Below are positions 1-8,002 of a stretch of 20,140 bases of DNA, piece by piece (within the stretch, counting starts at the first letter, position 1; each line of letters starts with the position of its first letter). The notes below the pieces were generated by a model. That model was not told where the DNA came from and did no database searches. It worked only from the letters and a program-made list of their open reading frames with translations. The translations under genes were made by a program, and so were the position numbers. The stretch is from an uncultured Pseudomonadota bacterium (GTDB lineage: Bacteria; Pseudomonadota; Alphaproteobacteria; Rs-D84): the NCBI GenBank assembly GCA_947165335.1, contig CAMVAB010000011.1, positions 1-20,140 of the forward strand, written 5' to 3'.

Positions 1-560
1 CCAGTCACCAATATTTTATTTTCATGTTTCAATGGTGCGTTCGCATGTTCTAAAAACGCTTCACGCACTGGCAAACCAGTATAAACAATGTGCGTGGCAC
101 TATTTTTTGGCAAACCGTCAACTGATTCAAAACTTGTCATCAAAGTTTTTACCCAGCGCAACGCAAATTTATTCGCACGACCAATCGCTGCATTTTGTTC
201 ATGTAAATATGTTGGTATTTTCCAAACATGCGCAGCAAACACCGCAGGCACAGATGCATATCCACCAAAAGCAACAACACGATCTGGTCTGAATATCATA
301 AATCTTAAAATCAAAGCGATTGCAGATATACCAATTTTAGACAACGCCATCATTTGTTTAATTTTTGATTTTGCACCAACACCCGCAGCCCAAATAAATG
401 CAACACGTGATTTTGCTGGTTTACCATCTCGAACCATTTGCATAACACGTCCATCCGAAGAAATCGTTATTTTATGTCCGCGTTTTGCCAATTCTGTTGC
501 CACACTTAATGCAGGAAAAACATGTCCGCCCGTTCCACCTGTTGCAATCCATATTTTCAT
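1..560 (-). CDS. murG: MurG, lipid II-forming N-acetylglucosaminyltransferase (N-terminal part)
   Basis: Adds GlcNAc from UDP-GlcNAc to lipid I, giving lipid II on the cytoplasmic face of the inner membrane. About 186 N-terminal residues are present; the rest runs off the left edge. The start ATG is at 560, with a G-rich ribosome site (GGGGTGG) six bases upstream and 17 bases after the ftsW stop. The glycine loop GGTGGH is at residues 8-13, the membrane-associated Arg/Lys-rich helix lies around 62-90, FGGYAS is at 98-103, and HEQNAAIGRAN at 120-130 matches the family's HEQN-x-x-x-GxAN signature. These make the assignment secure from sequence. It is the last visible gene of the mrcA-mraY-ftsW-murG run and is probably co-transcribed with ftsW. 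No defect is visible in the part shown. Confidence 0.96.
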   Translation of the reverse strand, partial: MKIWIATGGTGGHVFPALSVATELAKRGHKITISSDGRVMQMVRDGKPAKSRVAFIWAAGVGAKSKIKQMMALSKIGISAIALILRFMIFRPDRVVAFGGYASVPAVFAAHVWKIPTYLHEQNAAIGRANKFALRWVKTLMTSFESVDGLPKNSATHIVYTGLPVREAFLEHANAPLKHENKILVT

Positions 561-577
561 ATTTACCACCCCTTTAT

Positions 578-1738
578 TTATCTGTTCCACGTATCTTCAC
601 GAATAAGTGCCAAAACAATTCCAAATAATATACAAAAAGTTATAAACGACACACCACCATATGAAACAAAAGGTAATGTCATACCTTTATCTATAACCAA
701 ATGCAACGCTGTCATCAAATTAAAACATATTTGCAAACCAAATACCGCAGCAACCCCAGTGATTACATACATAACAAAATCATCTTTGGATTGCGCCGCA
801 TGTTTTATCAAATTGTTCAAAACAAACAGCAACAGTATTAACAATGCACAAGCACCGATTATACCCCAATCTTCCGCAATTGCAGAATACACAAAATCGT
901 TTGTTGCTTCTGGTAATACATCTTTAACATAGGATTCGTCACCCCTGCCAAAAAAACCACCATGTTTAATAGCATTTATTGAATACCATGCTTGACTTTG
1001 CGGGGCGATATGGAAAATATTTCCTATACGTTCTCTAACATGCGCAAGTTGCGGCAAGAAACCTATCGCTATTGCGCCAAAAGCACCCAATCCCCCGATA
1101 ATCCATGGCAAAAATTTTATAGGGAATTCTGCAACCAATAACATTATCCCTAACACACCCATATATAACAATGCAGTACCAAAATCAGGCTGTAATACCA
1201 TTATTAAAATACAAACCAAGAAAACCAGTAAATACGGATACCAATTTAATTTTTGCAGATTCCATGCTTCTTTGTTAAGAAAGATATCGCTGCCATATTT
1301 TTTTCGCATTAATGATAAAAACCATGCAGTTACTACTATGAAAAACGGTTTTAATATATCAGATGGCATAAATACTAATCCGACATTAACCCATCGATGA
1401 CTTCCGTTTCTTATTATTTGCATTGGATTATGAAAAGATGTTAACAACAATGCGATTATTCCAAATATCAAACCAACAACAGATATTTTTATAATTTGTT
1501 TTTTATTTAACATACTGAAACCGAACAAAGAAAAGAACCCTATTGTGTACGGCAGAAATGCTTGCTTAATAAACTGATACCATGGATCACCCATACGTGT
1601 TGCATCTGCTGAACCAGCACTGACCAAAGTTATAAGACCAATTGCCATCAACCACAAAATCATGCTAAGAAGTTGTCGGTCTATTTCAAAATACCAACTT
1701 GTTAATTTACTTTCTTCACCACGTGTGATTCGTAACAT
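578..1738 (-). CDS. ftsW: FtsW, SEDS-family septal peptidoglycan glycosyltransferase
   Basis: A 386-residue polytopic membrane protein of the SEDS family, which polymerises lipid II at the division septum together with a class B PBP. Visible signatures are GSHRWVNVG (112-120) followed by PSDILK, QPDFGTA (183-189), PEATNDF (276-282) containing the Asp (D281) that aligns with the SEDS catalytic Asp, and KGMTLPFVSYGG (351-362). About ten hydrophobic segments fit the family. It starts 18 bases after the mraY stop, with no strong Shine-Dalgarno, so translational coupling to mraY is likely. FtsW is preferred over RodA because it lies between mraY and murG; sequence alone separates the two less firmly. 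In the usual order murD precedes ftsW, and here it does not. Confidence 0.93.
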   Translation of the reverse strand: MLRITRGEESKLTSWYFEIDRQLLSMILWLMAIGLITLVSAGSADATRMGDPWYQFIKQAFLPYTIGFFSLFGFSMLNKKQIIKISVVGLIFGIIALLLTSFHNPMQIIRNGSHRWVNVGLVFMPSDILKPFFIVVTAWFLSLMRKKYGSDIFLNKEAWNLQKLNWYPYLLVFLVCILIMVLQPDFGTALLYMGVLGIMLLVAEFPIKFLPWIIGGLGAFGAIAIGFLPQLAHVRERIGNIFHIAPQSQAWYSINAIKHGGFFGRGDESYVKDVLPEATNDFVYSAIAEDWGIIGACALLILLLFVLNNLIKHAAQSKDDFVMYVITGVAAVFGLQICFNLMTALHLVIDKGMTLPFVSYGGVSFITFCILFGIVLALIREDTWNR

Positions 1739-1756
1739 GTTTTAACCCATAACGTT

Positions 1757-2890
1757 TTATGCGAACTTTAACAAAATAAGCGCTACACCAGAAAACAGGA
1801 TAGACAACACAAAAAATCTATCTACTATCTTTGTTTCTGCCCATCCCAGTTCTTCAAAATGGTGATGAATTGGTGCACGCAAGAAAATACGTTTTCCAGT
1901 ACCTGTAATTTTTCTTGTTAATTTGAAATACATTGTTTGCACAAAAGAAGACAATAAAATTAAAACCATCATACCTGCAGCAACACCCATAATGATTTCT
2001 GATTTTAATAACATGGCAACCGTTCCCATAAAACCACCAAGCGCTAACGAACCAACATCACCCATGAATATACTTGCAGGTTTTGAATTAAACCATAAGA
2101 AACCAAGTACTGCACCAAACACCCCACCAAGCACCGCATACAAAGAACTTGTTTCAGGCAAGAATATAACCGCATCCATAAAACCTGTTCTTGTTGCACC
2201 ATATAAAGCAACGACTAAAACAATTAACACCGGCAAATATAATTTAGACAACATACCATCCAAACCGTCTGTGATATTTGTTGCATTTGCAGAACCGCAT
2301 ATAACAAAATACGCAAACACATAATATAAAAAACCAAATGTTAATGGAATTCCAAACAAATAACCAAAAGACCATGAATCAAGCGGTAATTCGATTGTTG
2401 ACCCCAATACTATTGAAAGATTTGGAACATATCCCGGCATAGTTTTATTTATTAAATAAGCTAAAATCAAAACACAAATTGCTTCTAATCCCAAACGCAT
2501 TGACGGCGACAAACCATTTGAAGCTTTCTTTGATTGACTTGATATCTTTTTATAATCATCCGCAAAACCTATGATTGCGAACATTAACAAAGAAAGCAAC
2601 GCTATCCAACCGACCATATTATGCATTGGCATAAACAACAAAGACGACACAAATATAGCAATTAAAATTAAAATACCGCCCATAGATGGTGTACCTGCTT
2701 TCTTTCTGTGTTCAAGTGGGACATTTTCACTTATTGGCTGACCTTTGCCTTGGATTTTATGCATAAAACGAATAAAACTTCTGCCAAAGACAATCATTAT
2801 CATAAAAGCCATACCGAAAGCGGCCGCAAACTGAGTCCAACCACTAGCAAAAAAATGGAATCCACGCGATAACATAAAATCAGTCAACAT
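1757..2890 (-). CDS. mraY: MraY, phospho-MurNAc-pentapeptide translocase
   Basis: Transfers phospho-MurNAc-pentapeptide from UDP to undecaprenyl phosphate, making lipid I. The 377 residues match the usual family length (about 360), with about ten membrane segments. Key residues visible are the Asp pair D111-D112 in FADDYKK, the NATNITDGLDG block at 202-212, FMGDVGSLALGG at 275-286 with the nucleophile-region Asp, and the HHHFE cluster at 342-346. The ATG at 2890 is preceded six bases upstream by AAAGGAG, the best ribosome site of the wall genes here. The 75-base gap from mrcA contains an extended -10, so mraY-ftsW-murG is probably its own transcription unit as well as receiving read-through from mrcA. 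Confidence 0.97.
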   Translation of the reverse strand: MLTDFMLSRGFHFFASGWTQFAAAFGMAFMIMIVFGRSFIRFMHKIQGKGQPISENVPLEHRKKAGTPSMGGILILIAIFVSSLLFMPMHNMVGWIALLSLLMFAIIGFADDYKKISSQSKKASNGLSPSMRLGLEAICVLILAYLINKTMPGYVPNLSIVLGSTIELPLDSWSFGYLFGIPLTFGFLYYVFAYFVICGSANATNITDGLDGMLSKLYLPVLIVLVVALYGATRTGFMDAVIFLPETSSLYAVLGGVFGAVLGFLWFNSKPASIFMGDVGSLALGGFMGTVAMLLKSEIIMGVAAGMMVLILLSSFVQTMYFKLTRKITGTGKRIFLRAPIHHHFEELGWAETKIVDRFFVLSILFSGVALILLKFA

Positions 2891-2896
2891 AAAAAA

Positions 2897-2927
2897 CTCC
2901 TTTCACTTATGTGACTATTTTATCATA
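2897..2927 (-). promoter_or_regulatory. mraY extended -10 promoter and ribosome binding site
   Basis: On the minus strand TATGATAAAAT (2917-2927) forms a TRTGn-type extended -10, with no convincing -35. The expected start of transcription is near 2910. AAAGGAG at 2897-2903 sits six bases before the mraY ATG. Seen by eye only; promoter activity is inferred. Confidence 0.5.
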
Positions 2928-2965
2928 AAAAAAGCATGAAATAAAACGAATATAAAAATATATTT

Positions 2966-5014
2966 TTAAAATATACCACCAACAGCAGTCTTTTTTGACT
3001 CTTCTTTAATTTTTTGTGGTTTGTTCGGACCTTGTCCTGGTTTAAAAACTTCTGTAATGATTACACCATTTGGATCCTGAGATGCAGCGACACCACTATT
3101 TCTGTTTACGCGAACAAAACTTAATCCATCTGGTACAGAAAAAGGTTGATTGCTTTCATTTTTCAATGCTTCGCGCATAAAATCAGCAAACACACGTGCC
3201 GCCATATGCGACCCCGCGCCACGCCCGATTGGTTTTGGGGTATCATATCCAAGATATACACCTGCGATTAAATTCTTTGAAAAACCGACAAACCAAACAT
3301 CTTTTACATCATTTGTTGTTCCTGTTTTTCCGGCAATAGTGTGACCTTCTACGCGCGCCTGTTTACCGGTTCCACGTTCTACAACACCCTGTAATATAGA
3401 AACTAACTGGTATAAACTTTGTTCATCTGATAAAGGTTCGCCTTTTTCGGCTTCTGCTGGCGGTAATAAATTTTCGTTCCATTCAATTTGTTCGTGTTTT
3501 TTACCACCAATCAAATTACCATATCTGTCTTCAATATAATCAACCATTTTTGGTTCAATAATGTGTCCACCATTAACAAAAGCAGAATATCCTATGACTA
3601 ATTTTTGTAATGTTGTTTCACCACTACCAAGCGCCAAAGATTCATTCATATTTTTCAAATCTTTTGGATAAACACCAAATCTCTGCGCGGCATCAATAGC
3701 TTCTTTAACACCAATTTGTTCAACAAGACGAACAGCCGGAATATTGCGCGATGTTTCAAGAGAAAAACGTAATGGGATATTGCCTAAAAACTTTCTATCA
3801 TAATTTTCAGGTTTCCACTCTTTGTTATTTTCACGCCAGCCAACAATTGGTGCATCCAAAATCAAACTCTCAGGACTGTACCCTTTTTCAAGTGCTGTCA
3901 AAAACACAAAAGGTTTTATTGTTGAACCAATCTGGCGATATGCCTGTGTTGCACGATTAAAAGAGCTTTCACGAAAAGAACGTCCACCCGACATTGCAAC
4001 AACACGTCCGGTATGCGGATTCATCACAATAATCGCACCCTGTAATTTTGGTTCGTTTTCAGATTTGCCCTTGTTAAAAGCATCTAACTCTTTTGCTAAC
4101 GCTGCCGCTGCTGCACGTTGATATTCCGGTATAATTGTTGTTTTGATATAAAGCCCATCGTTATATAATTTTTCGCGTCCTAATTCATCCAACAATGTAC
4201 GACGCACATCTTCTGCAAAATATTGGAAATCCATTTCCATTTGTGCAGTAAAACCAGAATTTATGTTTAATGGTTCTGCCATTGCAGCCGCCGCCTGTTC
4301 TTTTGTAATATAATTATCATCAACCATTCTGCGCAAAACATAATTACGACGCTCTTCTGCGCGCCCTCTATCATTTGGTGCCTTTGGTAATGACGCCAAA
4401 AATGCACATTCAGACAAAGTTAAGTCTTTAACTGGTTTATTAAAATACATCAATGCAGCAGACCCAACACCATACGCACGCGCACCTAAGAATATTTCGT
4501 TAAGGTACAAAGTCATTATATGTTTTTTTGAAAAACTGCGCTCTAAACGCAAAGCCAAAATTGCTTCCTTGACCTTTCTCGAAATTGTTCTGTCTGATGT
4601 TAAAAAGAAGTTTTTTGCAACCTGTTGCGTAATAGTAGACGCACCCGTGAATTTAGTATTAAAACCAACCATGCGCATCGCATTATTCAAAGATGCACGA
4701 ACAATACCTTGAATATCTATCCCAGGATGTGTCCAGAAATTTTGATCTTCAGCCGCAACAAAAGCATTAACTAATTGAGACGGCATATCTTCAAAATCTA
4801 TAAACACACGTCTTTCTTCGGCGTATTCAATAAGCAACGAACCATCTGCAGCATACAAACGCGTTGCCACAGGCGGTGTGTATGTAGCAAGATTTCTGTA
4901 TTCTGGTAAATCATGCCCATAAATTAAAACCAACGCGGCAATGCCCGCTATTCCTGCGACAATACACCAGAAAATAAAATTGATAAATATACGCAAATAT
5001 TTTTTCGTTTTCAT
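2966..5014 (-). CDS. mrcA: Class A penicillin-binding protein 1A (PBP1A), OB domain missing
   Basis: Bifunctional peptidoglycan glycosyltransferase and DD-transpeptidase anchored in the inner membrane. From the ATG at 5014 it has 682 residues: a membrane anchor at about 10-32; a GT51 domain with EDQNFWTHPG (catalytic Glu 89) and GASTITQQ (124-131); a linker; and a transpeptidase domain with STIK (364-367), SRN (422-424) and KTGT (563-566). All catalytic motifs are intact. The protein is shorter than typical proteobacterial PBP1A (about 750-850) because the strand after TTIIPEYQ (292-299) runs almost directly into GAIIVMNPHTG (326-336), leaving no room for the usual OB-fold insert. A TTG at 5050 is in frame, but it lies upstream of a TATAAT (5036-5041), so the ATG is preferred. 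It lies just after a terminator and just before mraY. Confidence 0.94.
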   Translation of the reverse strand: MKTKKYLRIFINFIFWCIVAGIAGIAALVLIYGHDLPEYRNLATYTPPVATRLYAADGSLLIEYAEERRVFIDFEDMPSQLVNAFVAAEDQNFWTHPGIDIQGIVRASLNNAMRMVGFNTKFTGASTITQQVAKNFFLTSDRTISRKVKEAILALRLERSFSKKHIMTLYLNEIFLGARAYGVGSAALMYFNKPVKDLTLSECAFLASLPKAPNDRGRAEERRNYVLRRMVDDNYITKEQAAAAMAEPLNINSGFTAQMEMDFQYFAEDVRRTLLDELGREKLYNDGLYIKTTIIPEYQRAAAAALAKELDAFNKGKSENEPKLQGAIIVMNPHTGRVVAMSGGRSFRESSFNRATQAYRQIGSTIKPFVFLTALEKGYSPESLILDAPIVGWRENNKEWKPENYDRKFLGNIPLRFSLETSRNIPAVRLVEQIGVKEAIDAAQRFGVYPKDLKNMNESLALGSGETTLQKLVIGYSAFVNGGHIIEPKMVDYIEDRYGNLIGGKKHEQIEWNENLLPPAEAEKGEPLSDEQSLYQLVSILQGVVERGTGKQARVEGHTIAGKTGTTNDVKDVWFVGFSKNLIAGVYLGYDTPKPIGRGAGSHMAARVFADFMREALKNESNQPFSVPDGLSFVRVNRNSGVAASQDPNGVIITEVFKPGQGPNKPQKIKEESKKTAVGGIF

Positions 5015-5035
5015 AAAGTTAATTTTATGCCAAAT

Positions 5036-5041
5036 ATTATA
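5036..5041 (-). promoter_or_regulatory. Candidate -10 of mrcA
   Basis: TATAAT on the minus strand lies 21 bases before the mrcA ATG and immediately after the terminator that closes the previous unit, so a promoter is needed here. The -35 is weak (TTTAAC at 17-bp spacing). The implied leader is about 14 bases with no Shine-Dalgarno. Confidence 0.4.
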
Positions 5042-5070
5042 ACTTTGCAAGTAATGGGGTTAAAAATATT

Positions 5071-5091
5071 AAAAAAACCGGCAATGCCGGT
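5071..5091 (-). terminator. Intrinsic terminator of the rpmE operon
   Basis: A perfect 6-bp GC-rich stem ACCGGC/GCCGGT with a 3-base loop (5077-5091) is followed on the minus strand by seven Ts (5077 down to 5071). It starts five bases after the stop of the phosphatase-like gene, a textbook rho-independent terminator in that direction only. Confidence 0.92.
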
Positions 5092-5095
5092 AATT

Positions 5096-5806
5096 TTATA
5101 ATTCTATTTTTCCATTTGTTGCGATTATATCGCCAGTATCCATATAAAATTTACCACCGGCCTCTTTAACTAGTAATTCACCAGCAGCAATTTCTGCGTA
5201 ATCAATTGGATCAGATATAAAACCATCCATCTTACCAGATGCAACCCATGCTAAATCTAAAGCAGGACAACCTGTTTCGCGCGCAGTTCCAGCAACAATT
5301 GGACGAATACCATTTGTGTTATAACCAATCGTTAAATCTTCAGCTTCTTTTAAATTAGATACTCGAATTTTTTCGGAATGATATGCAGAAAATACATATG
5401 CACCGTTTCCGCTTTCCGCATAATATAATCTTTCTTCGATTGGGGAATAAACCAAAGCGATTTTTGTTTCGCCATTACTACGCAATGCCAAAGATATAGC
5501 AAAATGCGAATTGCCACGAACAAAATTCGCAGCACCTGATAACGCCAAAACAAATTCATCGCGGCCATCGCCAGCCCTGGAAACATCTGGGGTTAATAAT
5601 CCGGCACTTGGACGAACAAGTTGCAAATCAGATAAAATACTTTCTTCTATTCTTGCAGATGCTTTTGCAACAAAATCTTTTGCACTTTTTAATGACTGTT
5701 GTAAATCTTCGATTTCACCAAAATCACGACGCAAACCAGATGCAGTATTCTGCAACGCTGCGAACATTTTATTTAATTCTGTTGAACCTTTGATTAACAA
5801 GTCCAT
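5096..5806 (-). CDS. Inositol-monophosphatase-fold protein, apparently catalytically dead
   Basis: A 236-residue protein recognisable as the SuhB/inositol monophosphatase family: NFVRGNSHFAISLAL (94-108) parallels the family's NFxHGxPHFAVSIAL, followed by ALVYSPIEERLYYAESGNGAY (117-137), ALDLAWVASGKMDGF (182-196) and AAGELLVKEAGG (207-218). The metal-binding motifs are gone. The DPxDGT motif just before NF is replaced by ALSGA (88-92), one residue shorter. The EE motif region reads LLTPDVS (70-76), and WDxAAG reads AEIAAG (204-209). The family is normally about 260 residues. Its ATG (5806) follows AGGA and lies 14 bases after the rpmE stop, so the two are co-transcribed. In E. coli, SuhB also works in rRNA transcription antitermination independently of catalysis; a similar non-enzymatic role here is inference. 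It is not a pseudogene in the broken sense, since the frame is intact. Confidence 0.85.
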   Translation of the reverse strand: MDLLIKGSTELNKMFAALQNTASGLRRDFGEIEDLQQSLKSAKDFVAKASARIEESILSDLQLVRPSAGLLTPDVSRAGDGRDEFVLALSGAANFVRGNSHFAISLALRSNGETKIALVYSPIEERLYYAESGNGAYVFSAYHSEKIRVSNLKEAEDLTIGYNTNGIRPIVAGTARETGCPALDLAWVASGKMDGFISDPIDYAEIAAGELLVKEAGGKFYMDTGDIIATNGKIEL

Positions 5807-5820
5807 ATATAATTCCTACA

Positions 5821-6033
5821 TTAAAATTTGAATCCAGCAAATTTGCTTTTGAATTCTTCTGCACGTTTACCTTTTGCACCTTCGTTGCTGCGTTGACCAG
5901 TCCATGCAGGATGGTTCAAATTATCAGTAGATAAAACCAAATCTTTTTTAACAGAAGAATACATTTTCACTGTTTTTCCGTCAGTTGTTGTGACGTTAAT
6001 TTCATGATATTCTGGATGAATTCCTTTTTTCAT
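5821..6033 (-). CDS. rpmE: 50S ribosomal protein L31
   Basis: A 70-residue L31 of the cysteine-free type: it begins MKKGIHPEYHEINV, has the HPAWTGQ block at 42-48, and ends with the KFAGF-type tail, all as in alphaproteobacterial L31. No zinc-binding CxxC is present, so this is the zinc-independent form and not a zinc reserve. The ATG at 6033 has AAGGAC upstream. It heads a two-gene unit with the degenerate inositol-monophosphatase-like protein and has a recognisable -35/-10 promoter about 40-70 bases upstream. Confidence 0.95.
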   Translation of the reverse strand: MKKGIHPEYHEINVTTTDGKTVKMYSSVKKDLVLSTDNLNHPAWTGQRSNEGAKGKRAEEFKSKFAGFKF

Positions 6034-6074
6034 CGTATTGTCCTTTTTATTTAATAATTATTTACAGCCCGAAG

Positions 6075-6102
6075 ATTATACCTGCTTTTTTCGTAAAATC
6101 AA
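6075..6102 (-). promoter_or_regulatory. rpmE promoter
   Basis: The minus strand reads TTGATT (6097-6102), a 16-bp spacer and TATAAT (6075-6080), placing the transcript start near 6068 and giving a leader of about 35 bases that carries AAGGAC before the ATG. This is a conventional two-box promoter, unlike the extended -10 type seen at the accessory genes. Confidence 0.65.
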
Positions 6103-6127
6103 GATAAAGTTAGCGTTTGTTAAGGAC

Positions 6128-6637
6128 CTAGTATTGACCAATACATCCCAAATAAGAATTACCGGTCGATTCGATTATATTTACAAACTGATTTTGATTT
6201 TTTCCAGAAAACAACGCCAAAATTGTCCCCGCATCAGTGGCCAACATGTCGGTCACAGTTGCAATAGATGAATTCATTTTCTTGAAAAAACCGCTGGCAG
6301 GTTTTATTTCAGCGGCTAATAATTGGTGTGAACCTTGTTTTTTTGTGCGATTTTGAGCAGCGATGACCATCAATTGACATTCTGGGGAAATAATCATCTT
6401 ATCAACAATCGTGGCATTTGCCCCTAATAATTCGCCCCACCACCCAGTAGATTCACAAAAAACAGGATAGTAAACAACAGCGTCCCCATTTTTTTCAAAT
6501 ACAGCTGTTAAATCTAGATCTTCCGATATAACCTCTGGCATTAAACCAGTTTCGTTATTTATGACTTTGCGTGCCAACTGGTAATCAGCATTACCATTTG
6601 TTTTATATGGCCAATAAAGAATCGGATTTTTACTCAT
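6128..6637 (-). CDS. Hypothetical protein, 169 residues, family not recognised
   Basis: I do not recognise this protein. It has no signal peptide and no membrane segment, so it is probably a soluble cytoplasmic protein. Features seen: an N-terminal PILYWPYK, an aromatic stretch VVYYPVFCESTGWWGELLG (54-72), three cysteines (61, 87, 165), a Lys-rich turn near 98-101 and a C-terminal GCIGQY. Coding is supported by an uninterrupted frame on the same strand as its neighbours, the family-like promoter TCTGATATAAT directly upstream, and the lack of any competing frame. The -10 ends eight bases before the ATG, so the mRNA would carry a leader of only one or two bases. It lies between rpmE and a VirB6-like gene, about 70 bases downstream of the latter's stop, but has its own promoter. 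Confidence 0.75.
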   Translation of the reverse strand: MSKNPILYWPYKTNGNADYQLARKVINNETGLMPEVISEDLDLTAVFEKNGDAVVYYPVFCESTGWWGELLGANATIVDKMIISPECQLMVIAAQNRTKKQGSHQLLAAEIKPASGFFKKMNSSIATVTDMLATDAGTILALFSGKNQNQFVNIIESTGNSYLGCIGQY

Positions 6638-6645
6638 CGGTATGA

Positions 6646-6656
6646 ATTATATCAGA
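6646..6656 (-). promoter_or_regulatory. Extended -10 abutting the start codon at 6637
   Basis: TCTGATATAAT on the minus strand is a TGn-extended -10. With a normal 6-7 base distance, transcription would begin one or two bases before the ATG, leaving no room for a ribosome site. No -35 is evident. Confidence 0.55.
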
Positions 6657-6705
6657 TTCGGAACAAATAAAAAAGAGCACTTTGTTAAATAAACCACTTG
6701 ATTTT

Positions 6706-7998
6706 TTATTTTTTTATTGCTGATGCCCACTTTTTAAGGTTTTTCCATACAACATTAGCATCATTTTTTACTGTCTGATAGTATTTATCTGATATTTTAA
6801 TCTTAAATAACATAGATGTTAATTGCGGTATCATTACCATAAACATAGCAATAAACACCCCCATTAAAACCACAGTAACAATGCTGTCATTCTGCATCAG
6901 CAAGCCATCCAACAATATTTTCGAATCGTTATTTGTTATCGCTTGTTGTAAAACACTTGCGCCTTTCCATTCACCAAATGCAGCATTCAAAAACATAATT
7001 GAAAATGTTAAAAAGACAACAGTTAACGCAATTCCAACTACTGCTTTTATACAATCGTCTATCATTTGGCGAATCGTTGTTTTACCTTTTGGAAATATTG
7101 CAAAATCATCATCATCAAACATCCACGCTAATAACATCAACGGTAACATTATCAAATCTAACGACAATTTTATAAACACTTCCAAGAAATATAGTGGTAT
7201 CGGCAAAAGCGCTATAAAATATAAAACCAATATAAGCAACCCAGCAAAAAATATGGGCACATTTGGAAATATTGGCACAGCCGATAAAATTTTGTGCATA
7301 TAATCAGTATCAAAAGCCATATTCATTAACGCCCATCCAACAGACATTCCCAATCCGGTAATTTGGTGTACATTTGCAACTTCGCATGCCAACTGATGTC
7401 TTAATTTTGGCGAAAAAGCACCATACTGAGAAGCATCTGCTGAAACACTCACTGGGTCCGCTATTGCAGTAGCAACCATACATTCTGCAAATTTATTGTT
7501 ATCGCTTACCACATAATCAAGCGATGTCCCTATCGTTAACGCAGGTTCTATCAGAACGCTTGTTATTAAACGCGGCAAAGGGATCAATAACAAACCTATT
7601 AAGATTGTCATTTTCACAACATATGTACTAAAATTACCCAGTATTTTTGATGCTTCTTCTTGTTTGCCATTTAAATAACCCTGAACAAGTCGCCATGCGA
7701 CAAGAATCGCTAGTAATGTAATCGACATAGGTATGATAATATGACCTATTGATTTATAAACACCAGGCAACAATGTCGACATTGAAATCATAATGTCTGA
7801 AAACATTTGGCATGTCCAACACGTTGAAAAGAAATCTAGCGCGCTTTTTATATCTACAGGTGCAGCAGTTCGCCATATTGAAACACCGATGATTCCAGTA
7901 CCAACCGCCAATCCTGCCAAAACAAATGGCGCAACAGCCCCGGCCGATATAGGCATCATCGCGACAAGTGCCATCCAAAATTTTTTTAACACTTTCAT
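6706..7998 (-). CDS. VirB6/TrbL-like polytopic membrane protein (copy A)
   Basis: A 430-residue protein, mostly hydrophobic segments, similar in plan to VirB6/TrbL inner-membrane components of type IV secretion channels. In order: an N-terminal hydrophobic segment that may act as a signal (8-40), a CWTCQMF motif (60-66), membrane helices near 88-108 and 128-150, IEPALTIG (150-157), a loop bounded by C173 and C205, a hydrophobic cluster 245-292 ending in LPLMLLAW (285-292), an acidic turn DDDD (295-298), further helices at 316-340 and 372-398, and a basic tail ending NVVWKNLKKW-type (415-430). These landmarks recur in the four plus-strand neighbours. An in-frame TTG at 8043 would put the promoter inside the gene, so the ATG at 7998 is chosen. 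It is divergent from copies B-E. The exact secretion system is not shown. Confidence 0.85.
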   Translation of the reverse strand: MKVLKKFWMALVAMMPISAGAVAPFVLAGLAVGTGIIGVSIWRTAAPVDIKSALDFFSTCWTCQMFSDIMISMSTLLPGVYKSIGHIIIPMSITLLAILVAWRLVQGYLNGKQEEASKILGNFSTYVVKMTILIGLLLIPLPRLITSVLIEPALTIGTSLDYVVSDNNKFAECMVATAIADPVSVSADASQYGAFSPKLRHQLACEVANVHQITGLGMSVGWALMNMAFDTDYMHKILSAVPIFPNVPIFFAGLLILVLYFIALLPIPLYFLEVFIKLSLDLIMLPLMLLAWMFDDDDFAIFPKGKTTIRQMIDDCIKAVVGIALTVVFLTFSIMFLNAAFGEWKGASVLQQAITNNDSKILLDGLLMQNDSIVTVVLMGVFIAMFMVMIPQLTSMLFKIKISDKYYQTVKNDANVVWKNLKKWASAIKK

Positions 7999-8002
7999 GA
8001 TT

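Noticed and set aside
88..606. Open frame of 172 codons on the plus strand
   Set aside because: It lies wholly opposite murG, whose minus-strand product has unmistakable family motifs; the plus-strand translation has no recognisable features.
2901..2916. Short dyad TCAC-TTAT-GTGA in the mraY leader as an operator
   Set aside because: Only four base pairs per arm, expected by chance in AT-rich DNA.
5015..5050. TTG-started N-terminal extension of PBP1A
   Set aside because: The TATAAT at 5036-5041 would fall inside the extension and the ATG at 5014 gives a normal short cytoplasmic tail before the membrane anchor.
6660..6705. Possible terminator after VirB6-like copy A
   Set aside because: There is a T run on the minus strand, but the repeated AAGTG elements are direct, not inverted, so no stable hairpin forms.
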